A stretch of DNA of 64,000 nucleotides, taken from NCBI GenBank assembly GCA_025991245.1, contig BQMJ01000031.1:1-64000 (forward strand), in the 5' to 3' direction. Both the position numbers and the translations under genes were made by a program. The notes under the pieces are model-generated. The model saw only the letters and a program-made list of their open reading frames with translations. It was not told the origin of the DNA and did no database searches. Shown here one piece after another: positions 42,797 to 53,136 of this stretch. Numbering within the stretch: position 1 is the first letter of the stretch; every line of letters starts with the position of its first letter. Source of the DNA: Galdieria partita. Taxonomy: Eukaryota > Rhodophyta > Bangiophyceae > Galdieriales > Galdieriaceae.

Positions 42797-44674
42797 ATGC
42801 ATAAGCACTTTTCCAATGATGATGGAATGGGACGCAGAGAAATCCAAAGGCATCAATTCATGAGATTAGCTGCTATTGTTCACGCAAATATATGGGTTCG
42901 TTCACAAGAACCAAATAAGAAGAAACTATTTGCAGATTCTTTGGTAATAGATCCGAGCAATGGAAAGATAATTTATCTTGGAGGATATAGGCTTGCTCAG
43001 GAACTGATAAAGAGTCTCTATTCTTCTTTTGCTGTTGGAGAATACGTTGTCTTGAACGGAAAAGGAAAAAGTTGCTTCGTTTATCCAGGTCTTATTGACG
43101 CCCATATTCACGTTGAAGCTCTGGGAAATAGACTGTTCTGGCCAAGTTTATCTTGTTGCACTAGTGTTCGCGAAGTAAGTAGCTTTCCTGTATATATACA
43201 TTATTTTTTGTCGAAATAGCACAAGGCACGAGATATTTTAGAGCGATTTTGGCAGTCGAATGAGCAACTCAAAGGTCTCCGATATTTGTTGGGTTATGGT
43301 TGGAACGATGAACTTTGGAGCAGTGAGGACAGATTGAAGTGGAACTCCAATTGTATAGACGAATCTCCAATATTAAAGAATATACCGGTATTTCTATACA
43401 GAAGGTGTTTGCACGTATGTTTATTGAACAAAAAAGCCATGGAATGGATTCATTGTGAAGACTACTGGAATGAATTACAAAATCAAGAAAGAAGCTATGT
43501 TAAGACGGATAGTTTTGGTAGATTCAATGGTTTTCACGTAGAGAAAGCTGCCTTTCTTGTCCAGAAATATCTTCCTTCATCTACAATAGAGGAGAGAGCC
43601 CATAGAATGGAATACGCTCTTAGTCACCTTTCCTCTTTAGGTATAACTTCTGTTCAAACCAATGACACAGATGATGCATGGAAGGTCTATCATTATTTAT
43701 GGAATCATTCAAAAGACAAAGATTTATGCGTACGAGTTTATTTAACTCCTATGTGGGAAGAAATATTTGATTCAGATACTTTTCAACCGAGGCAGGTGAA
43801 TGCAGAGGACTTTCCAGAATATCTTTGGCCTAGAAGAACTGGAAGAGGGAATGCTTATTTACGCTGGGGTCGAGTAAAGCTTTTTACTGATGGTTCATTG
43901 GGAGCGAAGACAGCAGCTCTTCTTAAACCTTACCAAGATGAACAAGACAACTATGGAATTCTGTTGTTGGATAAAGAGGAATGTACTCAAAGGGTTGCTG
44001 TCGCTTATCAAACGGGTTGGCAATGTGAAACGCACGCTATTGGAGATCGAGCAGTAGAAATGATTGCCGAAATTTATGCGAATAGCACTTCAAATGACAA
44101 ACGTCCAGTATTGACTCATGCACAATTGGTTACCCCTTCTAGTTTGCACTCTATGAAACAATCAGGAACAATAGTAAATATTCAACCCAGTTTTCTATCT
44201 TCGGACTATCCATGGATAGAGTCAAGACTAGGTACAGAAAGAATCTCCTTTGCTTATGCATGGAAAACGATAAGTGACTTTGGTATTCTTCTGTCTGGTG
44301 GTTCAGATGCTCCTGTAGAGGATGCTTCACCATGGAAAGGCATTTATGCTGCTATTGAAAGGAAAGATGAACAACAACAACCTTATCCAGATGGCTGGCA
44401 ACCTAAGGAGAAATTATCGTTGGAAGCGGCACTTTCATTATATACTGAGAATGCTGCTATTGCAGAATATTCAGAACAGGAAAAAGGTCTATTGGAAATA
44501 GGATATTATGCCGATATGATTATTCTAGAACAGAATATTTTCTCTATTTCAGCGTTGGATTGTTTGCACATGTCGGTATTAGCTACTATTGTAGGAGGAA
44601 AAGTTGTTTATCACAGAGAGAATTGGACTGATTATATCACTTCCTTGGAAGAACTTGACAAGTCATCGTTGTGA
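42797..44674 (+). CDS. Metal-dependent amidohydrolase, YtcJ-like (Amidohydrolase 3)
   Basis: Exons 42797-43174 and 43220-44674 with a 45-bp intron, 610 aa. Known: the YtcJ branch of the amidohydrolase superfamily hydrolyses amide or related bonds using a TIM-barrel metal site; true substrates are mostly unknown. Seen: the metal-binding PGLIDAHIHVE (about residue 100), LFTDGSLGAKTAALL, CETHAIGDRAVEM, LTHAQLV and the final SGGSDAPVEDASPW, all in family order. No targeting peptide is obvious, so it is probably cytosolic. The first ATG at 42797 is used; TTG upstream is also in frame. Its stop codon touches the next gene's ATG. Family members are widespread in bacteria, so transfer is possible but not tested. 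Confidence 0.85.
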
Positions 44675-46951
44675 ATGATGAAATGGATTGGAGGAACGAT
44701 TGTCGCTCGTTGGTTGAACCATCATTGGATACAAAGCGTGCATCGTTGTAGGCTTTTTTATTCTACTTCTGGTTGTGCCCAAAATACTTTGAGAACAACT
44801 TTATATAATAGAAAGAATATATTGATATTCAATTTTCGACGATTCAGGTGTTCTACCATGTCGACGAATAAAGAGTCCCCGCTTGACCAGCTTACTTCTG
44901 CCGTGTTAGAACAAGACGAACGTGTTCGTCATATGCGTCTACAAAATTGTCATCATGAAGATTTGAACTCGGAAGAGGTATGCTACTCCACCGTTTTTCG
45001 AATTCTTATATATTGTGTGTAGGAAAGACTGAAGGAATTGCATAGAAAGTTGAATCAGTTGTTAAAGGAAACAGGAGCTGCTTCTGTGGACGACTCTGAA
45101 ATGCAGAAAAACTTCCCTAGAGAAGCCTTGGAAGGCTTGTTGAAGAGAAGATTCTTTATTGCTCCAAGTTTTGAAATCTATGGAGGAGTTGCAGGTCTAT
45201 ATGATTATGGCCCTCCAGGGACAGCTGTGAAGAACAATATTATTCAGATATGGAGGCAACATTTCGTAGTTGAAGAGAATATGATGGAATTGGAGGGTTC
45301 TTGTTTGACGCCTGACATAGTCTTGCGTGCATCAGGACACGTAGATAAGTTTAGTGATATGCTGGTCAAGGATGTAGAGACTGGAGACTGTTTTCGTGCA
45401 GATCATCTCTTAAAGGAACAACTCAACAAATTGTTGCAAGACAGCAACTTATCAGCTGAGGAAAAAGAACTCGCTGAGACTACGTTGACCACAATCGACG
45501 AAATGGACTTGAACGAAATGACAAAACAACTGAAACAATGGAATGTTTGTTCTCCTGAGACAGGAAATCGTTTGAGTGATCCTTATCCTTTTAATTTAAT
45601 GTTTCAGACTTCTATCGGACCGACAGGATTGTTACCTGGATTCTTACGACCTGAAACTGCTCAAGGCATTTTTGTCAACTTTCGAAGATTGTTAGATTAT
45701 CAAGGAGACAAGTTGCCTTTTGCTTGTGCTCAAATAGGAACTGCCTTTCGCAATGAAATTGCTCCACGTTCTGGTCTGTTAAGAGTCCGAGAATTTACCC
45801 AGGCTGAGATTGAACACTTTGTTCATCCAGAAAAGAAACAACATCCTAAAATAGAAAAAGTATCTCAAGTTAGGGTTCGTTTATTCCCTAGAAGGAATCA
45901 GCTGAGTACTCGACAAGCAGTTGATATGACTATTCAACAAGCTCTGGAGGAACATATCATCGACAATGAAACTTTGGGCTATTTTATTGCTCGAACTCAG
46001 CTTTTTGCATTGAAAGTTGGTTTGGATCAACAAAAGATTCGTTTCAGACAACATTTACAACATGAAATGGCTCATTATGCAAAGGATTGTTGGGACTTGG
46101 AAGTGGAATCATCTTATGGTTGGATTGAATGTGCTGGTTTAGCTGACCGTGCATGTTATGACTTGCAAAATCATAGTGAGAAATCTCACGTTGACCTGAC
46201 AGCCTTTGAAGTATTTCCTGAAAAGAAACAAATGGACGTTTGGGTTGCAGAGTTTAACAAAGGACTGTTAGGTAAAACATTCCGACATGAGGCAGCTCTC
46301 ATTATAAAAGGCATAGAAGCACTTTCCGATGCTGAAAAACAAACTCTGCAAAGATCTATTGAGAGTCAAGGCTCTGTTTCAGTTACCGTACAAGACAAAC
46401 AATACGACCTTACAAAAGATATGATTTCCTTTAAGAAAGTCACCAAGTCAGTAAGTGGTCAAAGTTACTATCCTTCCGTCATCGAACCTTCTTTTGGGAT
46501 CGGTCGACTGTTGTATTGTGTATGGGAACACAACTTTTATATTCGAAGCGGTGAGGATGAGCAACGTGCAGTTTTGTCATTACCCGCTATTGTTGCACCG
46601 TATAAATGTACCATTCTTCCACTTAGTAAGAACGTGATATTTCAGACACTTATAACTCAAGTGGGAGAAAAGTTAACCCGTTTGGGTATTCAACATAAGG
46701 TGGATGAAAGTGGTGTTTCTATTGGAAAACGTTATGCTCGAGCTGATGAACTTGGAATACCATTGGCAATAACTATCGATTTTGATAGTTTACAAGATGG
46801 CTCTGTCACTTTGAGAGAAAGAGACTCCACTAAGCAAGTTCGAGGTTCGGTGGATGAAATCATACAAGAAGTCAACTTGTTATCCGATGGCAAAGCACAA
46901 TGGAACGATGTCGTGCAAAGACATCCCATCTTCAATACGAGCAGCACATAA
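44675..46951 (+). CDS. GARS: Glycyl-tRNA synthetase, probably dual-targeted
   Basis: Exons 44675-44977 and 45023-46951, 45-bp intron, 743 aa from the first ATG. Known: the eukaryotic (alpha2) class II GlyRS charges tRNA-Gly in cytosol and mitochondria. Seen: residues 1-61 are Arg-rich and acid-free (HRCRLFYSTSGC ... FNFRRFRCST), a mitochondrial-type presequence; a second in-frame ATG at 44858 would give a cytosolic form starting MSTNKESP. A WHEP-like helical hairpin spans the intron (LTSAVLEQDERVRHMR, HRKLNQLLKETG). Catalytic parts: YDYGPPGTAVKNN, LRPETAQGIF, FRNEIAPRSGLLRVREF (motif 2), EPSFGIGRLLYCVWEH (motif 3). An anticodon-binding domain follows. The gene starts at the base after the amidohydrolase stop. 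Confidence 0.93.
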
Positions 46952-46960
46952 AAGTTACTT

Positions 46961-48411
46961 TTACAAATCTTTCACTTTGGAATCACAAATCCTCCAGCCT
47001 TCGTCACCCAAATCTAGTTCGTCATCTATTTGCCAACCAAGTTCGGTTAGTTGCAGTGTAATAGAATAAAGTTGATCCAATATATAATTTCTTTGTCCTT
47101 TGCTCATCGCAGTCATCACTACAAAACCAATCCATATCTCCTTTGCTATAGCTTGTTCATGTATATACATTTTGTATTGTCTCTTCCTTCGGTGTTCCAC
47201 TATACTGATACGACCTTTGAAAAGTTTCTGAATCAAGAATTCTCCACTTATTCCAGTTTCATACTCTCTGTTAATCAGCGCTTCCTGTACTAGAACTGGG
47301 GCATCCAACAAAGAACAACCTACTCTCATTCGACTATTCAATAAAGGACGCCAAAACCTTTCTTTTGTGGATACTGATGCTACATCTAATAGTTGCTTAT
47401 GTCGAATATAATGTTCAGCTATAATGTATCCCCGTTCCTTATTCAAACAAGCTAAATGAAGACTGCGCAAAGCTAAAACATTAAAGTAAATATGAAATAC
47501 TGTCAAAAAACAAAAAACTCCAAAAGAAAAAGGCAAAGAATTTTCCAACCAACTTGAAGACCAAAAACACAGCGTACTCAACAAGAGACCAACTAAACTC
47601 ACTGCTCTACCAATATTGCCATGTTTGGAGCAGATATCCGCAATGTTGTTACGTTTTGCAAAGTGCGCTTGAAACGCAGTAGAAGTGGCACCTCCTGCTA
47701 TGCCACACAAACTATGGAAAATGTTTGCACTTGAATGTAACGCAAAAAACACTGAAGTAGGAAAAAGAGGAGCTGTCCACTCCATTGTAAGTGCAACATT
47801 GTTGATAACATCGGCAAAAAGTCTCCAACTCTTACTATCCTTATCAAATCTTGAACTCTTTCCCCACGTAAACAGTAGACCTCCAACTACACCAAAACCT
47901 TCTCTCCAAAGCTACCAGAAAACAATTGAGTGGCTGGTACGTCTGGTAAAACAAAAAGCCAATTACCAACATTAAGGCTGCAGCAGTTGGATGTGCAAAA
48001 TTATTACCAACACCAAGACCTGAAAGAGTCGAACGAGTGACCATTACCTGACGCAAATAAGAACAAAGACCTTGTAGAGCGTCCCACCTAGTTACTTGTG
48101 TAAGTATCGGCTACACTAGAATAGCAATAGAAAATAACTGTTACAAAATACCTTTCAAAGTTGGCATAATCCTCAGTAACCGAGTCGGGATAACCACTGG
48201 GTAAGAATAGTCTTCTCAGTACATTTCCAAGTACGGAAACACGGATGCTCTGAAAGTTTCTTTTGAGGAAAAGGGAGAGTTTAACTATTACTTGTAGCAA
48301 GCTATATGAAAAGAAAGAGTCCTTTCTATCTTTTGTGTAAAGCTTCACTTTTCTTTTCGTTCCGGTAGAGTCTCTTATATTGTATTCAATGAGAGTTGAA
48401 TTCCTCGTCAT
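46961..48411 (-). CDS. RUS (root UV-B sensitive) family protein, DUF647
   Basis: Exons 48411-48152, 48087-47967 and 47911-46961; introns 64 and 55 bp in phase; 443 aa. Known: RUS/DUF647 proteins are conserved membrane-associated proteins of plastids or other membranes in plants and algae, implicated in light and vitamin-B6-related responses; biochemical role unknown. Seen: LRRLFLPSGYPDSVTEDY in exon 1, the split motif WDALQGLCSYLRQV, GLGVGNNFAHPTAAALML, then LWREGFGVVGGLLFTWGKS, RFDKDSKSWRLFADVINNVA, and HSLCGIAGGATSTAFQAHFA in the last exon. The C-terminal quarter is soluble. It ends 9 bp from the end of GlyRS in convergent arrangement, so the 3' UTRs must overlap. Confidence 0.88.
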
Positions 48412-48633
48412 CACAAGAACAGATGAACTCTGAGAGATTGGTTGCCTCTTCGAATTGTTATAGACTTGCCTTTTGTACTAGAAATGTTATTAGCACAAAA
48501 CGAAAAGCATCATCCTCCATTTTCTATCATCAACTTTAAAGGTCTCTAGATATATTGTTGGTTGTATGATTCTCCATGAGAAATTCTTCACATCACACAT
48601 CGGAATATTTCCCCTTATTTTGGTTTCCCAAAA

Positions 48634-49791
48634 ATGTCAAACTTGAAAGACTCGTCTTGGTCACTTGAGTGGCTTTTCTTTGTGGTATTCATAGTAATCT
48701 TTTGGTGGTTTATGCGAACTTATATACCTTCCTATGCTTCAACTCTTGACTTTATAGGGTTGTCTTGTGTGGGTTTTCTTGTCTTGCTCAATGCTTGTAT
48801 TTTTCTACACAGACTTGAAAACGCTCTCAGTTTTACCCAATTTTTGAAGTTTTTTGCAGCAGGAGGTTTGTGTGCTTGTATAACTCATGCAGCGTTTGTT
48901 CCACTAGATGTGATAAAGACCCGCCTTCAGACCAATCCCGAAAAGTATAGTCGTATATGGCCCACTTTGAAACATATCTGTAAGGAGGAAGGCTGCTTGA
49001 TGTTATTCCAAGGTTAGTTTCGTGATAATATCTAGTTGCTGATTCTTAGTATTTGGAAAGGTTTTAGTGCTACAGCTATTGGATATTTTCTACATGGCGC
49101 TTTCAAGTTTTCTTTTTTTGAAGTTTTCAAGTTACTTGTGACAGGAAGGAACAGAGTCCAAACGCCTTTTGTATCTTTCTTGGTGGCTTCTTTAGCTTCT
49201 ATTCTTGCTGAGACTGTTGCCTCCTTCTCTTTATGTCCTATGGAAGCGGTGAGAATTCGACTCGTTTCGGAGCCTTCTTTTGCTCGAGGTTTTGTAGATG
49301 GTCTTCCCAAGATGTGGAAAGGTGAAGGCTATCGTGGGTTATTCAAAGGTTTACCTTATGTTTTATTGAAACAAATCCCGTATACTTATGGCCAGTTTGT
49401 AAGTTACGAGGTTTCAATGAAGCTTTTGCTCGGTACAAGTATTTCATCCACCTCTTCGAAGACTGTAGATTTGAGGCTGTCCATTCTTTGTGGTCTTTTT
49501 TCAGGCGTTGTGGCTGCTGTAATATCACAACCAGGTGATACTTTACTTTCTCTGGTGAATCGAGAAGGATCAGATATGCCAGTGTCTATACATACTTTTC
49601 ATAGCGTAATCAAACGTTACGGACCGCACAAGTTGTTTATAGGACTTGGTGCAAGAGTGTTGCTTGTTGCATGTATGTTGGCAGGCCAGTTCTTCATTTA
49701 CGACAGTTTAAAGGTTCTTGTGGGTGCGAGTTCTTCGTTGCCTTCACCAACAGAGGAAAATGTGATTACGCAAATATCTGTACATCACTAG
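48634..49791 (+). CDS. Mitochondrial phosphate-carrier-like protein (SLC25)
   Basis: Exons 48634-49012 and 49061-49791, 48-bp intron, 369 aa. Known: SLC25 carriers move metabolites across the inner mitochondrial membrane; the phosphate carrier (SLC25A3/MPT) imports phosphate. Seen: three tandem repeats with signature starts PLDVIKTRLQ, CPMEAVRIRL and QPGDTLLSLV. GAFKFSFFEVFK, LKQIPYTYGQFVSYE and LFIGLGARVLLV match phosphate-carrier positions better than those of other SLC25 groups. The N-terminus carries about 60 extra residues with two hydrophobic stretches (WLFFVVFIVIFWWF and IGLSCVGFLVLL), unusual for the family. The donor GTTAGT at 49013 with the acceptor at 49060 restores LFQGFSATAIGY. 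Confidence 0.83.
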
Positions 49792-49880
49792 TATAACAAG
49801 TCTAACAATATGGATGAAAAAATATCTATCGTTGAGTTTTCAACAATAAAATTGAAAAATGCCTTTAAGCGAAATGTTAT

Positions 49881-50855
49881 TTAAGATATGCTCATTTGTT
49901 GTGCCTGAACTTCTGCCGCCTTTTCTGCAACATATTGATAATGTTTATCAAAGCCACTATCCTCATGACTAATAAATTTCCAGCCATCAGGACCAATATA
50001 GTATACTACACCAAAACTTTGTTCAGACAATATTGTCATCTTATTCACAACTTACCGTTAATATAGCCACCACTAAACGCATCTCTATGAGTGGCATGGT
50101 AGATGGAACGCCTTCCAAGTTCACAAGCCTCTTCTACTGACATGTTCCACTTGTAGCCTTGATCAAGTACACCCAATGCATGGGTTGAACCAGAACCAAC
50201 TGAAAACTTGCTACCTTTCAATCTTGTACCTTCACTATCCACATAATAAATGTGTGGTCCTTTCTTGTCCCATCCCATGATCATAGTACCCTTGATAACC
50301 AAGTGAGAACTACAATGATTCTGCAAAGAAAAAAATCACCAACCATTGAAAGACCCATTCCTTTGTACTGATAGACGGTATTGCATAAGATTTTCGACGC
50401 CGCTGCAACTGATATGCGTTCCTTGTTCTTTAGTTCAAAGATGCGGCAGCGCATTCCCAAATAGCGCTCCCAAAAGGTACAGTCTGCAGCACCTCCAGCC
50501 ATAGTTCCTAACAAATACTTGTTTATTTCGATGACCTTCTTCACGGAACCGGAGCCTATGTATTGACCCATGCTAGCTCTAGAGTCAACCGCCGCAACTA
50601 TGCCCTCCGAAAATATAAAACTCAACGTAGTTGTACCATGAGAAAACTTGACCAAATCTTTCGGTGGATTATTATTCTAAACACTGATTATTCACCCAAA
50701 ATAACTTGCAACAGACAACAACTTGCCAACACATTGGAAAGACGAGGAGCCAAAAGTTTTGCACTGTACATTTCTTCTTCTGGAACTATAGAGTGTTCCT
50801 CACCTCTATGCAACTCGTCAAAGCCAAAAGTGGGGTTAAAAACGTCCAACTTCAT
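49881..50855 (-). CDS. PSMB5: 20S proteasome subunit beta-5 (chymotrypsin-like)
   Basis: Exons 50855-50733, 50676-50344, 50290-50056 and 50005-49881; introns 50-56 bp; 271 aa. Known: beta-5 is an N-terminal-nucleophile threonine protease in the 20S core, with chymotrypsin-like activity, made as a precursor. Seen: a 55-residue propeptide ([15 protein letters not shown] at the start) ending in KFSHG, then mature TTTLSF with catalytic Thr1, Asp17 and Lys33 ([16 protein letters not shown]). Further landmarks are [47 protein letters not shown] and HRDAFSGG followed by YYIGPDGW near the C-terminus. All four exons keep phase. Start ATG 50855 is the first in-frame ATG. Confidence 0.93.
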
Positions 50856-51006
50856 ATTTGGATAAACAATGTCGACAACAACTGCTTCTACAAACTGCTC
50901 AGACAAATGACTCAATTGCGATTTTATTCTTATCGACAAATGCAAAGCAGCAGTTGTAGGAACTCCGTGTTCGCTACAGCATACTGTCAAAGCAGAGCTA
51001 TTGTAT

Positions 51007-51681
51007 CTAGTAAGTGCTTGTTAACGTTGAATTCATACTAGTACCAAAACTACTTGTATGCTGTGCTGAATATGCACCATGCTTTATAAACACATATTCA
51101 GCCAACTTTTCCATACTATCTACTTGATAGAATAGTGACTTTAACTGTTCCAATGCATTATGTTCCTTTTCCATTCGAACTTCCAACTGTTGTTCGCTAA
51201 TACTTCTATTTTCAACACCTTCAAACTCGAGTTCATAGTTAAAGCACTTTGATGCATCAGACAGTTTAAATACACTTTCAAATGCATATTTGGTTCTCTC
51301 CAAGTGAAATTGGTTGGTTATAATTAAAAGCCGCCTCAACCTCAGTGGTTCACACAACATCAATCGAGTAAAATATGCATTTCCCAATGTATCCAATGAC
51401 CACATATCCTTTAGAATTTTCTTTGGATCCTGACCACCTACTTGTATCAGAAAGTGCGCACTTGCAGTAGCTTCATCAACAGGAAATCCGTGCTTATCCA
51501 AAGGAGGTGGCTTATGTGGTGTTCCTCTACTCAATGCAATAATATATTGTGCTTTATCAGCCACTTCAATGGCTCTTTCTAACCTTGCCTTTACCCAAGG
51601 TTGAGGCTGTGCAAAGGCATCCAAACCACCGCCAAGAACCACAACCGCATCCCAACTCAACATGACTAGGGAAAATGGCAT
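51007..51681 (-). CDS. DUF218 (YdcF/ElyC-like) protein
   Basis: 224 aa from ATG 51681; a second in-frame ATG at 51663 gives MLSWDAVVVLGGG. Known: DUF218 proteins have a Rossmann-like fold; bacterial members act in envelope metabolism or bind S-adenosylmethionine, while eukaryotic roles are unknown. Seen: DAVVVLGGGLDAF at the start, YIIALSRGTPHKPPPLD, TSAxFL-like segment, LKDMWSLDTLGNAYFTRL (the SxNTxENA position) and LLIITNQFHLERTKYAFESVF (the VTSxxHxxRA position). The order is typical. The first ATG overlaps the ATG of the divergent gene at 51675 by seven bases, so use of 51663 would leave a small gap. Confidence 0.75.
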   Translation of the reverse strand: MPFSLVMLSWDAVVVLGGGLDAFAQPQPWVKARLERAIEVADKAQYIIALSRGTPHKPPPLDKHGFPVDEATASAHFLIQVGGQDPKKILKDMWSLDTLGNAYFTRLMLCEPLRLRRLLIITNQFHLERTKYAFESVFKLSDASKCFNYELEFEGVENRSISEQQLEVRMEKEHNALEQLKSLFYQVDSMEKLAEYVFIKHGAYSAQHTSSFGTSMNSTLTSTY

Positions 51682-52853
51682 TTCTGTCCAAGTTGTGTTG
51701 GGATCCACATCACTTTCTCACAACTGGTTTTGTTGTTCCTAAACTTGAGTTGCGAAAAAAATGTTTTACTAATCAAGGTAAAAGGTACAAGTTTGTTTGT
51801 TTTGGTTACATTCCAGTTTTGAAGTGGTGTAAAAAAGTGAACGTTTGTCCTGTTATGGTGACCACTTGCTTTTTCAGTTGTTGCAAGTCGATTGAAGTGC
51901 GTTTTGCTTTACATTTATACCTTTTGAGAAGCAACCTCAAGTTGTTATTGTATTATCCTTTGATATCTTTTATGAATATGTTGTTCGAGTGGCTACTCAC
52001 TTGGTTGACAAGGCTCCAACAGCGTTTCCGTCTCGGATTTCGTGATGTTATCAACAAAGTCTCGATTCACAAGCCCTTTTTGAGATTCCATTGGTTAGAT
52101 GGACACATTTATGTATTTCATATAGCGAGAAGAAAGATGGCAAGGAAAACTCAGAAACCTAGGACAGCAGTGGAACAAGCTTATTGTACTTTGGAAAAGA
52201 ATTGTTTGAACAAATATGAAGAACAGATTAATAACTATAATAGACGATCAAATATTGAAGAGACCCATATGACGTCCAATCAAGTCAATACCAAACAGTT
52301 AACGGAAAATGTTGAACGAACCGAATCTACAAAGGGCAACGATGATCGTCTATATTCATACTTACTGGAAGCAAAACGGAACATCGAATCCTGTATAGCT
52401 GAGAGATACACTGAGGCAGATTTGACAAAAAATCATCCTTTACAACCGAATACAACGAGTACTTGTTCCACGTTGCCTAATGTTACAGCCAATTCTTCAA
52501 CTCAAAAGGATCGTTGGTCGTTTGTATCTTACGACGTATTGACATCTTTTGAAACTTTTGCAGGACGAATAGCTATGCCTGCCTTGTTAATATGTTTCCT
52601 TCGAGAATACTTTGAACCTGGGCATCCCATGCTTACCTCTCAGATTCTATCACTCTTGCCGCTACAAGTCTATGGTGATATAGCACCATCTGGATACAAC
52701 CCTTATATTACTTACATTAGTGGATTGTTAAAGTCCGAGACAGAGACAAGAGTCACGCAACTTGTACATATACTCTTTAATCTGATATTGTCTTCTCTTT
52801 TTGCGAAATTGAATGTTGCCACAAATATTCTCAAAATCTTATTAGGCTCTTGA
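51675..52853 (+). CDS. Large plastid protein with a chlorophyll-binding-like helix (ExxxGRxAM)
   Basis: Single open frame, 392 aa. I do not recognise the protein as a whole. Seen: an N-terminal part rich in Cys, Phe and Lys with almost no acids over the first 140 residues, suitable for organelle targeting though long. A polar central linker (residues 160-275) follows. At about 294-325 comes SFETFAGRIAMPALLICFLREYFEPGHPMLTSQI-like sequence with the pattern E-x3-G-R-x-A-M followed by a hydrophobic helix, E and G, exactly the layout of LHC-superfamily (LIL/SEP/HLIP) helices. A second hydrophobic helix at about 355-390 (VTQLVHILFNLILSSL) closes the protein. Inferred: a stress-enhanced or one/two-helix LHC-like protein with an unusual long N-terminal extension. 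The true start may lie downstream. Confidence 0.55.
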   Translation: MAFLSKLCWDPHHFLTTGFVVPKLELRKKCFTNQGKRYKFVCFGYIPVLKWCKKVNVCPVMVTTCFFSCCKSIEVRFALHLYLLRSNLKLLLYYPLISFMNMLFEWLLTWLTRLQQRFRLGFRDVINKVSIHKPFLRFHWLDGHIYVFHIARRKMARKTQKPRTAVEQAYCTLEKNCLNKYEEQINNYNRRSNIEETHMTSNQVNTKQLTENVERTESTKGNDDRLYSYLLEAKRNIESCIAERYTEADLTKNHPLQPNTTSTCSTLPNVTANSSTQKDRWSFVSYDVLTSFETFAGRIAMPALLICFLREYFEPGHPMLTSQILSLLPLQVYGDIAPSGYNPYITYISGLLKSETETRVTQLVHILFNLILSSLFAKLNVATNILKILLGS

Positions 52854-53136
52854 GACATTCCGTTAACGATGGTCTTATAAAAGGATTATTTATATTAACT
52901 TGTTTGTTGGGTGCTTATAATATATCCTGTATGGATATACTGAACAAAATGTGATCAATCTTTATTTAAACTGCTAATAAATAATATGGATTTCATATGA
53001 TGCACAGAACAGATATTGCAAATATGTTTCTGAAAGCACAACAATAACCTGAAAATCCATATTCAACAAGAAATATTTATTCTATACATCCCAAAAATGA
53101 TGGCCCTTGGAAGTCTATTCTATACTTATGGAAAAG
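52854..53136. other. Convergent 3' spacer
   Basis: 283 bp of A/T-rich sequence between two convergent genes; it must hold both 3' UTRs. Nothing else is seen. Confidence 0.4.
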
